From positions 124,001 through 188,000 of the forward strand of contig NZ_FMAF01000010.1 in assembly GCF_900094565.1 (NCBI RefSeq): DNA of 64,000 nt, read 5' to 3'. A model generated the notes under the pieces. It ran no database searches. It was not told where the DNA came from and worked only from the letters and a program-made list of their open reading frames with translations. Of the stretch, positions 37,301-44,562 are shown in pieces (the first letter of the stretch is position 1; each line of letters opens with the position of its first letter). Source of the stretch: Martinezella lusitana. Lineage in GTDB: Bacteria; Pseudomonadota; Alphaproteobacteria; Rhizobiales; Rhizobiaceae. The translations under genes were made by a program, and so were the position numbers.

Positions 37301-37432
37301 CGTGGGGAAATCGACCTGCGGCAATGACGCGACAGGCAGCAAGTTGTAAGCAATGGAACCAACGATCAGAAGGCCTGCGGCCATCAGGCATGTTCCGATC
37401 CTGCGGTTTATGAAAATAGCAGAAATGTTCAT
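34337..37432 (-). CDS. RND efflux pump inner-membrane subunit (HAE1/MdtC-like)
   Basis: 1031 residues, full length for an AcrB/MdtC-type proton-driven drug exporter. The N-terminus is NISAIFINRRIGTCLMAAGL. The proton-relay Asp pair sits in GFVVDDAIVVIENV (near 400) and the matching Lys in GIVKKNAIMMIDFA (near 925). The large periplasmic loops and twelve helices are consistent. Its ATG overlaps the stop of the adaptor gene (ATGA), so both subunits are translated together. No outer-membrane TolC-type gene is adjacent. Substrates cannot be told; MdtBC-like pumps handle detergents, bile salts or flavonoid-like compounds. Confidence 0.93.
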   Translation of the reverse strand: MNISAIFINRRIGTCLMAAGLLIVGSIAYNLLPVASLPQVDFPTIQISSSLPGASAETMATSVATPLENQLSTISGVSQMTSTSSSGRTSITLQFDLNRDINSAAQDVQAAISATSGQLPKDLPAAPTFHKSNPAEATILTLALTSDRIPTTELDHYAEDIIAQQVSQMNGVGLVDYHGPQRPSIRIQLDPDKVAARGLTLEDVRNAVGAQTVNQPKGQLVGNGRTTVLDATDQIMDVQAFRSMVIAYKNGSPIRAGDIGTVVSGPEDVNQAAWLQDTRSVMLDVHKMAGSNVLDTIQGIKAKLPQMEAALPAGIKLSVVADRSGMIQTSVDDVKTTILITIGLVVLVIFSFLRNLWATIIPAATIPLSLIGTFAIMYVAGYSLDNLSLMGLTIAVGFVVDDAIVVIENVMRHVEEGKSTLEAAIEGSREVGFTIVSMTVSLVAVFIPILLMGGIVGRLFREFAVTISVAIIISGLVSLTVTPMMCAWLIKHDHNQPHGALFRWSETFFERCTAGYGKVLDVVLRYRAVTLAVALATMVATGWLYVSIPKGFIPQQDTGWVQGQAQAATDISFADMSTKMQALAQVVMADPAVDNVAYWINPSPSASVGQIQINLKPIGTRDPASAVLARLRAATAGLEGLTVGLQIRQDIQIGGRASASQYQYTLQDPDTAELDKWAATMTKVLKSLPELQDVISDKQKAATSATLDIDRSTASRLGVNVSQIDQTLYDAFGQRQIATLYTQVSQYHVVMELAPEFALSPEALSHLYVKSSTTGKLVPLSMLGSLKTGVLPVSINHQGSMPATTISFNIKPGNALSDAVTAIKSAETSAGMPATVMGSFQGTAQAFQDSLQSQPWLILAAVVAVYIVLGILYESAIHPLTIISTLPSAGLGALLALKLANLDLSIMGMIGIILLIGIVKKNAIMMIDFALDAERTQNLAPQDAIRQACMLRFRPIMMTTFSALFGAVPLALGTGPGSELRVPLGIAIVGGLVVSQALTLFTTPVIYLAFDKLQGRRATQPSHLQAAVGSI

Positions 37433-38631
37433 TGGACCTTCTCCTCGCCGACCGCTGCCAACTTTTTGCCGTCAGCATTCTCGGTCGAGACGAACGTTCC
37501 GTCTGAAAGCCTGGATTGACCGGAGGTTACGACCGTTTCGCCGCTTGCGATGCCCTGCGTTATCGCGACGAGACCTGAATAGGCGCCGCCCGTGGCCACC
37601 GATGCGGTCGAGACCTTGTTATCGGGCTTCACCACGAAGACATACGGTCCAGTCTGGCCATTCTGAATCGCCGAAGACGGCACGACTGTCGCATTCGGAT
37701 CAGTACGCAATCTTATGTTTGCGGTTATCAGCTCACCCGGCCAAAGTGTTAGGTCATCATTGGCAAATACGGCCTTTAACTTCACCATGCCAGTCGAAGA
37801 GTCGACCTGACTATCGACCGCGCTTAGTTTCCCATCAGCCAGGTGTTTGGCGCCGTCGCGACTGAATGCTTGTACGAGCAACGGCCCCTTCGCCTGGCCC
37901 GCGATCAAATCGGGAAGATCATCCTGCGTCAGCGAGAACTCGACAGCGATGGGACGCATCTGCGTGACGGTTACCACGCCGCTCGTATCAGTGGCATGGA
38001 GGATGGCGCCCTCTTGCTGCTGGCGCAAGCCTACTCTGCCGCTGATCGGAGCCGTGATGGTTGCGAATTCAAGATTGAGTTTCGCGGTATCCAGTACCGC
38101 CTTTCCCGAGGCTGCCGTGGCATCCATGACTTTGACCTGAGCCGCCGCGGTTTGGGCGGCCTGGGTCGTGCCGCTGCCCGTCGTCGTGAGCTTCCGCGCT
38201 CTGGCGTCATCGATTTTGGCCTGTTCCAGCTGGGCGAGTTCCTTATCATAGTCGGCCTGCGCCTGCGCCACCGCCGCTTCATAGGGCCGCGGGTCGATCG
38301 TCGCCAAAACGTCTCCGGCTTTGACGTCCTGCCCCTCGGCGAAGGCTATGCGTTGAAGCTGACCTTCGACCCGGACCTTCACATCGACGGCAGTCAAAGG
38401 TGAGACCACGCCCAGGCCACTGCGCATGACTGGCAAATCCCTCGTAGTCGCTTTGGCTGTCTGTACCGGAACCGGCGCGCGCTCGACGGCAGGCGCTCTG
38501 GTTTTGCTCAGACCAGGCTGCGGCCAAGAGACCAGATACGCGGCAGCCGACCCGACAACCGCGACAGCGCACATCCCCAGGAGATACAATCTTTTACGTG
38601 ATCCATTTGACCCTATGCGGGGATGATCCAC
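37429..38631 (-). CDS. RND efflux periplasmic adaptor (MdtA/AcrA family)
   Basis: 400 residues. An N-terminal anchor (LYLLGMCAVAVVGSAAAYLV) is followed by the lipoyl half (VRVEGQLQRIAFAEGQDVKA), the coiled-coil hairpin (PYEAAVAQAQADYDKELAQL; DDARARKL), the second lipoyl half (ATITAPISGRVGLRQQQEGA) and the beta-barrel/MP domains. It links the RND pump in the inner membrane to an outer-membrane channel. It is the first gene of the adaptor-pump operon and lies 139 bases downstream of an OmpR-type regulator on the same strand, its likely controller. Confidence 0.92.
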   Translation of the reverse strand: MDHPRIGSNGSRKRLYLLGMCAVAVVGSAAAYLVSWPQPGLSKTRAPAVERAPVPVQTAKATTRDLPVMRSGLGVVSPLTAVDVKVRVEGQLQRIAFAEGQDVKAGDVLATIDPRPYEAAVAQAQADYDKELAQLEQAKIDDARARKLTTTGSGTTQAAQTAAAQVKVMDATAASGKAVLDTAKLNLEFATITAPISGRVGLRQQQEGAILHATDTSGVVTVTQMRPIAVEFSLTQDDLPDLIAGQAKGPLLVQAFSRDGAKHLADGKLSAVDSQVDSSTGMVKLKAVFANDDLTLWPGELITANIRLRTDPNATVVPSSAIQNGQTGPYVFVVKPDNKVSTASVATGGAYSGLVAITQGIASGETVVTSGQSRLSDGTFVSTENADGKKLAAVGEEKVQ

Positions 38632-38770
38632 TGCAATACTCCATCAAGCGTTTAGAAGTGCTCGGCGGGACGACAGCCCTCCGAGGGTTGCTCTGGAATT
38701 TGGCGGATTGCAAATGGCGGGTAATTCGCGCCAGCATGAATTTTTTTTTATGTTTCGCCGCGAATACGTG

Positions 38771-39442
38771 TCAAGGCTTGATGAGGTACCCGGCACCTGG
38801 GACCGTGGTGATCATGCTCGTCATCGCCCCCATGTCGATCTTCTTGCGCAAACGGTGGACATGCATATCGACGATGTTGCCACGGGGATCGAACGCATAG
38901 TCCCAGGCTGCTTCCATAAGCATGGTACGAGTTACCACCGAACCCGCATTTCGCATGAGGGTTTGCAAAAGGAGGAACTCTCTGAACTGAAGATCGATAA
39001 CGCGTTCCTTCCTGCGAGCAATCCGCCGCCTGATATCCAGAGACAGTTCGCCGACGACCAATGTGCTTTCATGACCTTCAGCTATGAAGCGCTTGGTAAT
39101 CGCTTCGATGCGGGCAAGTAGCTCCGAGAAGAAGAAGGGCTTGGCGAGATAGTCATCGCAGCCGGCACGCAGCCCTTCGACCCGATCCATCGAACTGGCC
39201 AATGCGCTGACCATGATCACAGGCACATTGACCTTCATCTCTCGAAGACGCCTGACCAGCTCGACGCCGTCAAGCTTGGGCAGGAGCCGATCAACAACCA
39301 GCCCGTCATAAATCAGCTCCATCGCGAGCGCGAGACCGAGCTCGCCATCGGTTGCCACATCCACGACGTGGCCCGCCTCCGAGAGCCCCCGCTTCAAATA
39401 GGCCGCACTTCGGTCATCATCTTCCACTACCAGCAGGCGCAT
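38771..39442 (-). CDS. OmpR-family response regulator next to RND operon (no adjacent kinase on its strand)
   Basis: 223 residues. The receiver has the acidic triad in VEDDD, the phospho-Asp in LVVDRLLPKLDG, Ser in VSALASSMD and Lys in LAKPFFFSE. The winged helix ends HVHRLRKKIDMGAMTSMITT then VPGAGYLI. It resembles CusR/PcoR-type regulators. No kinase follows; the next gene is the RND adaptor. It is divergent from the regulator-kinase pair at 39582-41598 (about 140 bp between starts), so it may share that kinase or have lost its own. Confidence 0.88.
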   Translation of the reverse strand: MRLLVVEDDDRSAAYLKRGLSEAGHVVDVATDGELGLALAMELIYDGLVVDRLLPKLDGVELVRRLREMKVNVPVIMVSALASSMDRVEGLRAGCDDYLAKPFFFSELLARIEAITKRFIAEGHESTLVVGELSLDIRRRIARRKERVIDLQFREFLLLQTLMRNAGSVVTRTMLMEAAWDYAFDPRGNIVDMHVHRLRKKIDMGAMTSMITTVPGAGYLIKP

Positions 39443-39581
39443 TCAATCCTCATTATAGACAACACGTCATTCCCAGCGCTTGCGAAGATGAAATTGATTT
39501 AATGTCCGGGCGAACCGGCATTCACGATAGGTTGTTTATCTGGATAATGCGGGGAAGGTAGCCAGCGTTCTTGGAGGAAAT

Positions 39582-40265
39582 GTGTCGAAGATACTCGTAG
39601 TGGAGGACGATCAGGGAACAGCATCGGAGATCGAGGCAGCACTTGTCGATCACGGCTGCACCGTCATGCGGGCGATCGATGGCCACGATGGCCTCATCAA
39701 TGCCATTTCTGGCACATTCGATGCGATCGTGCTCGACCGGATGCTGCCCGGTACATTGGATGGCCTTGGTTTGCTGGCTGCCTTGCGCGCGGCCTCTGTA
39801 CAGACGCCGGTTCTGATCCTGAGCGCGCTCTCTGCTGTCGACGAGCGTGTACGCGGTCTCAAGGCGGGTGGCGACGACTATTTGACAAAGCCATTTGAAG
39901 CGCTCGAACTCACGGCGCGGCTGGACGTCCTGATGCGCCGGCGGACGAATACGACCCAGGAAACAGTTCTGAGAGTTGGCGATCTTGAGATCAATCTACT
40001 GACGCACACCGCGAGCCGGGCGGGCCGCGCCATTGATCTTCTCCCTCGAGAGTATCAATTGCTCGAATATCTGGCACGGCATTCCGGCCAGATCGTCACG
40101 CGCACAATGATGTTCGAAGAGGTTTGGCATTATCGCTATGGTGAAGCCACCAACGTCATAGACGTCCATATCAGCAAACTTCGCAAGAAGCTCGATCTCC
40201 CGGGTTTCACCCCTCTGATCCGAACTCTGCGTGGTTCAGGTTATGTTCTCGATGCGGCCAATTGA
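39582..40265 (+). CDS. OmpR-family response regulator
   Basis: 227 residues (VEDDQ; phospho-Asp in IVLDRMLPGTLDG; Ser in LSALSAVDE; Lys in LTKPFEALE). The DNA-binding domain contains VTRTMMFEEVWHYRYGEATN and VHISKLRKKLDLPG. One residue is inserted after the phospho-Asp loop (PGTLDG, usually PGLDG). Its end overlaps the kinase start by 14 bases. It is divergent from the RND-linked regulator, suggesting joint control of the RND genes. Confidence 0.88.
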   Translation: MSKILVVEDDQGTASEIEAALVDHGCTVMRAIDGHDGLINAISGTFDAIVLDRMLPGTLDGLGLLAALRAASVQTPVLILSALSAVDERVRGLKAGGDDYLTKPFEALELTARLDVLMRRRTNTTQETVLRVGDLEINLLTHTASRAGRAIDLLPREYQLLEYLARHSGQIVTRTMMFEEVWHYRYGEATNVIDVHISKLRKKLDLPGFTPLIRTLRGSGYVLDAAN

Positions 40266-41598
40266 ACTTTTTCGGACAAGCGGCTTCCGATTGGCGCTAG
40301 CTTTCCTGCTTGTTTTTGGCGCGGCCGCGAGTGCGTTGTTCCTGTTTGTCGACTGGCAGATGCGCGACTTTCTCGATCAGCGAAGCGATGAATGGCTCAC
40401 GCGCGAGATGCAATCGCTCCAAATCCTTCCCACCGACGAAGTCGTCTTGCGTCTATCGGCGCGAAGCCAGGATTCGACAACTATCGAGCGGCCGTTCTCG
40501 CTCTTCGATCAGAGCGGAAAGCTGGTCGCGGGAAACAAGCTTACCTACCCGGAGAAACCGACGTTTGAGGCCCCCTTCGATTTTGTTGACCATGGCACAT
40601 CAAGAGGAGCCCATTACAGGGGCTATCTGCATCGGCGCCCTGATGGCGGCTCTATTCTCGTCGCGCAAAGTCTGCATGAGCAACGCGAATTTCGCGAACG
40701 GCTCGAAAATGCCACACTATTTGCCTCGCTGGCGACAGCCATCCTGGGACTCGTTGGCGCGATCGCCGTTGGGTTGGGCGCGGTTCGGCGGCTGGACGAA
40801 ATATCCGGCGCTGCCGTGCAGATCATGAAGGGTGACCTCAAGCGCCGACTGCCGACAGGTCGCGCCGGGGGCGATATCGATCGTCTTGCCAAGGTTGTTA
40901 ATGAAATGCTCGACGAAATCGAGCGCCTGATGCAGGAAGTGAAGGGCGTTTGCGACAACATTGCCCACGACATGCGAACGCCGCTGACGCGCCTCTTGGG
41001 TAGCTTGGAGCGCGCGCGCCGGCGCGCCACCAGCATTGATGAGTATCATGGCTATGTCGACGAAGCGCTCGAGGAAATTCGCGGTATTCTCAAAACGTTT
41101 GGCGCGCTTCTGCGGATATCGGAGGTGGAGGATGGTCTGCGGAGATCTGGCTTCATTGATATTGATCTCAAGGCGATCGCAGGCGATGCAGTTGATCTCT
41201 TCGAGCCGGCTGCCGACGAATGCGGCGTCACACTGACATGCACCTCAGGCACGGAAGAGCCTGCAATCATCTCTGGCGACCCTAGCCTGCTCTTTGAAGC
41301 GATCGCCAATCTGATCGACAATGCGATCAAGTTCACACCGAAGGGAGGGCGTGCAACCGTCCACGTCGACGGGACCGGTCACCTAGCAACGGTGACTGTC
41401 GAGGATACAGGCATAGGGATCCGCGCTGAGGACGCCGAAGCCGTGCTTCGCCGGTTTTACAGAGCCGAAAAAAGCCGACACGCCCCTGGCAACGGGTTGG
41501 GCTTAAGCCTTGTCGCGGCAATTGCCAGGCTCCACGGGATGCGCCTGGAGATCACGACTCCGGCGATAGGAACGCGTGTCCGTCTTACCTTCCATTAG
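40252..41598 (+). CDS. Sensor histidine kinase partner of 39582 regulator
   Basis: 448 residues from ATG 40252 (other ATGs at 40243 and 40231 in frame). Two membrane segments (FRLALAFLLVFGAAASALFL near 14-33; ATAILGLVGAIAVGLGAV near 160) enclose a periplasmic domain of about 125 residues. HAMP follows, then HisKA NIAHDMRTPLTRL, N box LIDNAIKFTPKGG, G1 EDTGIGI and G2 PGNGLGLSLVAAIA. The signal is unknown. Its architecture parallels the kinase at 44549. Confidence 0.88.
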   Translation: MRPIELFRTSGFRLALAFLLVFGAAASALFLFVDWQMRDFLDQRSDEWLTREMQSLQILPTDEVVLRLSARSQDSTTIERPFSLFDQSGKLVAGNKLTYPEKPTFEAPFDFVDHGTSRGAHYRGYLHRRPDGGSILVAQSLHEQREFRERLENATLFASLATAILGLVGAIAVGLGAVRRLDEISGAAVQIMKGDLKRRLPTGRAGGDIDRLAKVVNEMLDEIERLMQEVKGVCDNIAHDMRTPLTRLLGSLERARRRATSIDEYHGYVDEALEEIRGILKTFGALLRISEVEDGLRRSGFIDIDLKAIAGDAVDLFEPAADECGVTLTCTSGTEEPAIISGDPSLLFEAIANLIDNAIKFTPKGGRATVHVDGTGHLATVTVEDTGIGIRAEDAEAVLRRFYRAEKSRHAPGNGLGLSLVAAIARLHGMRLEITTPAIGTRVRLTFH

Positions 41599-41822
41599 AA
41601 AAATCAGATTGGGATAGCTCGGGCCTTGAACCAGCGATCTGCTCGCAGGCGGCAAGAGGATCGCTCGCTGTTGGCGCGGCGCATATTTACCTGAAAGGAA
41701 CCTGAAGCCAATCGCAAGATGCTGGAATTAAATATCCGGCCAAGGCAAATAAAATTCTTGAATATAATAGTCAACAATGAGATTTGTAGCTCGAAGATCA
41801 ACCGATTGGGGGCCATAAGTCA

Positions 41823-42848
41823 ATGAAATCTCTTAGCTTTGTCACACGTACTCTATTTGCTCTCACGACAGCGCTTGCCGGGACAATCCTCTCCTCCAGC
41901 GTGGCCAACGCTGTCGAACCCACGGGCATCGTGGTCTATAACGCCCAGCACGAGACGCTGACGCAGGCATGGGCCGACGGCTTCACCAAGGAAACCGGCA
42001 TCAAGGTTACCATTCGCAACGGCAGCGACATGCAGTTCGCCAACCAGATCATCCAGGAAGGCGCCGCTTCCCCTGCAGACGTCTATCTGACGGAAAATTC
42101 GCCTGGCATGACGCTGGTCGATTCCAACAAGCTCTTTGCGCCAGTCGATGCCGCGACGCTCGCTCAGGTGCCGGAAACCTTCAAGTCAGCCGATGGCAAT
42201 TGGGTCGGCGTTGCCGCACGCTCGACGGTTTTCGCCTATGACAAGACCAAGCTGAAGGAAGCCGATCTGCCGAAGTCGCTGCTCGATCTGGCCGATCCGA
42301 AGTGGAAGGGCCGCTGGGGCGGCGCTCCGGCTGGCGCCGATTTCCAGGCGATCATCAGCGCGCTTCTGGAGCTGAAGGGCGAGGATGCTACCCGCTCGTG
42401 GCTGAAGGCGATGAAGGCAAACGCCAGCTTCTACAAGGGCAACAGCGTTGCCATGAAGGCTGTCAATGCCGGCGAGATCGAAGGCGCGGTGATTTATCAC
42501 TATTACTGGTTCGGCGATCAGGCCAAGACCGCTGAAAACAGCAAGAACGTTGCCCTCCACTACTTCAAGCATCAGGATCCGGGCGCATTTGTCAGCATCT
42601 CCGGCGGTGCGGTTCTGGCCTCCAGCCAGCATCAGAAGGAAGCCCAGGCGTTTCTGAAGTGGATCACCGGCAAGGGCGGCCAGGCCGTTCTGCGCGATGG
42701 CGACTCCTATGAATATGCCGTCGGCAATGGCGACGCTTCCAACCCGAAGCTGGTGCCGCTGACGGACCTGCAGGCACCGAAGGTCGAGCCGTCCAAGCTG
42801 AACAGCAAGAAGGTTACCGACCTGATGACGGCGGCAGGAATCCTGTAA
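41823..42848 (+). CDS. Fe(3+)-binding periplasmic protein (FbpA/FutA-like), orphan
   Basis: 341 residues. A signal peptide (SFVTRTLFALTTALAGTILS, ending SSSVANA) precedes an iron-binding fold: GIVVYNAQHETLTQAWADGF, DVYLTENSPGMTLVDSNKLF, and the paired tyrosines that coordinate ferric iron in IYHYYWFGDQAKT. It ends KKVTDLMTAAGIL. This is the family-1 ferric-binding protein pattern. The permease and ATPase (fbpB/C) are absent on both sides, and two-component pairs flank it. It may therefore serve a distant uptake system or feed a sensor, by inference. Confidence 0.88.
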   Translation: MKSLSFVTRTLFALTTALAGTILSSSVANAVEPTGIVVYNAQHETLTQAWADGFTKETGIKVTIRNGSDMQFANQIIQEGAASPADVYLTENSPGMTLVDSNKLFAPVDAATLAQVPETFKSADGNWVGVAARSTVFAYDKTKLKEADLPKSLLDLADPKWKGRWGGAPAGADFQAIISALLELKGEDATRSWLKAMKANASFYKGNSVAMKAVNAGEIEGAVIYHYYWFGDQAKTAENSKNVALHYFKHQDPGAFVSISGGAVLASSQHQKEAQAFLKWITGKGGQAVLRDGDSYEYAVGNGDASNPKLVPLTDLQAPKVEPSKLNSKKVTDLMTAAGIL

Positions 42849-42888
42849 CCGCTAAGTCGTGTGATTAAACGATAGACTGAAAGTCTCT

Positions 42889-42912
42889 GGCCGCTCTTCT
42901 CGAGGGCGGCCT
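42889..42912 (+). terminator. Hairpin downstream of fbpA-like gene
   Basis: An 8-bp stem GGCCGCTC/GGGCGGCC (with G-T at one step) and a 7-base loop, about 40 bases after the stop at 42848 and just before the convergent YqaA-like gene. There is no T-run, so termination is uncertain. Confidence 0.4.
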
Positions 42913-42940
42913 CATCGCTCGTAAATAGCAACGATCGTGG

Positions 42941-43534
42941 CTACAATTGCCTTACCAACCCGTAGCCCAGCAACGCGACGACAACCGCCACCGCCGAGAT
43001 GGCGAATATTGATGAGCGTCTTTTCTTGATGAACGTCAATGCGACTGCCCCATAGCGCTGCAGCAAAGCGCCGAGCAGAAAGAATCTTGCGCCTCTCGCG
43101 ATTGTTGCCAGGCATATGAAAACGAGCAGATTTACGTGCACCACGCCCGATAGGATTGTCACAACCTTGATTGGCGGGAAGTGTGTAAATCCAGAGCTCA
43201 AAAGAAGCAAGGCAATCCATCGGGTGTCGACATAGGAGCGCAGATGTTCGAAGGCCTCCTGCTTTCCATAGAAAGCAAGCACGGGTCGAGCAATTGCTTC
43301 ATAGGCATAAAATCCCATGAGCCAACCCGCAATTCCGCCGGCGACTGACGCAATCGTTGCGACAGCGGCCAGTCGGTAGGCCCGTTCAGGGCGAGCCAAT
43401 ACCATCGGGATAAAAAGTACATCGGCGGGAACCAGGAAAACGGAACTTTCGACAAAGGCGATCCCGGCGAGCCAGGCTTCCGCTGATTTGCTGGTGCTTA
43501 GGCCGGCTGCCCACGCATAGAGTCGATGTAGCAT
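42941..43534 (-). CDS. YqaA-family (SNARE-associated/DedA-like) membrane protein
   Basis: 197 residues with about five membrane segments. Family features include an N-terminal AWLAGIAFVESSVFLVPADV, a re-entrant-type FVESSVFLVPADVLFIP motif, then GGIAGWLMGFYAYEAIARPV and LLLSSGFTHFPPIKVVTILS, IARGARFFLLGALLQRYG. This is the COG1238 group related to DedA flippases for undecaprenyl phosphate or phospholipids. It is convergent with the fbpA-like gene. The role is likely envelope lipid handling. Confidence 0.8.
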   Translation of the reverse strand: MLHRLYAWAAGLSTSKSAEAWLAGIAFVESSVFLVPADVLFIPMVLARPERAYRLAAVATIASVAGGIAGWLMGFYAYEAIARPVLAFYGKQEAFEHLRSYVDTRWIALLLLSSGFTHFPPIKVVTILSGVVHVNLLVFICLATIARGARFFLLGALLQRYGAVALTFIKKRRSSIFAISAVAVVVALLGYGLVRQL

Positions 43535-43884
43535 TTTTTTCTTTCGGCATATTCGTGGTTTGGTTGCCTTTGGGTGCTGCTGATGAAAAATAAGCTGCGA
43601 TACCTCAAGGAATTCAGGCGATTTGCCTTTAATCGCGGGATGATATTGTGCAAACTGTAGAGATGCCTGCCATACTGCGTACTAAGCACGCGGGGCAGCA
43701 AGTTCCGGCGACGCTATGGCACTCTCCTTACGAGATCTTTGCCTGGAACTTAATGTTTCGTAAGAATGGCTTATGACCGCACGGCGATCTTACGGATTTG
43801 TAAGATGCCGTTCAGGTTGTGGACACTTTCTTAGGGCACATCTTGTCGATAGAGCAGTCGCGTAGATGAGGGGCCCAACAGGTC
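43535..43884. other. Divergent promoter region with palindrome
   Basis: 350 bases between the YqaA-like gene (minus) and a response regulator (plus). No gene seen. It contains the 20-bp palindrome annotated at 43787-43806 and a nearby related half-site (TTCGTAAGAAT near 43756). Confidence 0.45.
43787..43806. promoter_or_regulatory. Palindromic operator-like site upstream of response regulator
   Basis: ATCTTAC and GTAAGAT arms (7 bp, perfect) flank a 6-base AT-rich centre, 78 bases upstream of the regulator start at 43885. A related GTAAGAA half-site stands about 30 bases further upstream. The layout is like OmpR-type autoregulatory boxes, so self-regulation is plausible. Confidence 0.45.
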
Positions 43885-44562
43885 ATGAAGATTCTCTTGG
43901 TGGAAGACGATCCGAAAACCGCGGACTATATCGCGCGCGGGCTCAACGAGGCCGGCCATAGCTGCGAAATTATCAAAGATGGTATCGATGCGCTTTTCCA
44001 GATAACCAGGGAGCCATACGACATTCTCGTCGTCGATCGGATGATCCCCGGCCTGGATGGGCTCTCGCTGGTGAAGGCCGCAAGGGCGGCAAAGATCAAG
44101 ACACCAGCCCTCTTTCTGACATCGCTGAGCGGCGTCGATGATCGGGTCGAGGGACTTGAGGCCGGTGGCGACGACTATCTCACAAAGCCATTTGCTTTTT
44201 CCGAACTCATCGCACGTCTCAATGCACTGGCGCGCCGACCGCCGGTTCAGGACCAGAAGACCGTTCTAAAAATCGCGGATCTGGAGCTCGATATCGCAAA
44301 GCGCCAGGTCCATAGACAAGGAATTTCCATTGACCTCCAACCCCGTGAGTTTACCCTCCTAGAGGTTCTCATGCGCGGCGAAGGGCGGGTTTTGACACGA
44401 ACAATGCTTTTAGAGCGTGTGTGGGATTTTCATTTTGATCCGAAGACCAGTGTCGTCGAAACCCATATCAGCAGGCTGCGGGCGAAGATCGATAAACCGT
44501 TCGAGGAGGCCCTTCTCCACACGGTCCGAAATACCGGATACTGCATACATGCACCGCGGTAG
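43885..44562 (+). CDS. OmpR/CusR-family response regulator
   Basis: 225 residues. The receiver has VEDDP, phospho-Asp in LVVDRMIPGLDG, Thr/Ser in FLTSLSGVDD and Lys in LTKPFAFSE. The DNA-binding domain contains LTRTMLLERVWDFHFDPKTS, VETHISRLRAKIDKPF and RNTGYCIHA. It resembles the metal-responsive CusR/CopR group. The 14-base overlap with the kinase start is the same as in the 39582/40252 pair. Confidence 0.9.
   Translation: MKILLVEDDPKTADYIARGLNEAGHSCEIIKDGIDALFQITREPYDILVVDRMIPGLDGLSLVKAARAAKIKTPALFLTSLSGVDDRVEGLEAGGDDYLTKPFAFSELIARLNALARRPPVQDQKTVLKIADLELDIAKRQVHRQGISIDLQPREFTLLEVLMRGEGRVLTRTMLLERVWDFHFDPKTSVVETHISRLRAKIDKPFEEALLHTVRNTGYCIHAPR

Noticed and set aside
36573..37478. Minus-strand frame of 301 codons overlapping the RND pump gene
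   Set aside because: The RND frame has all family motifs. This one has none and is a shadow.
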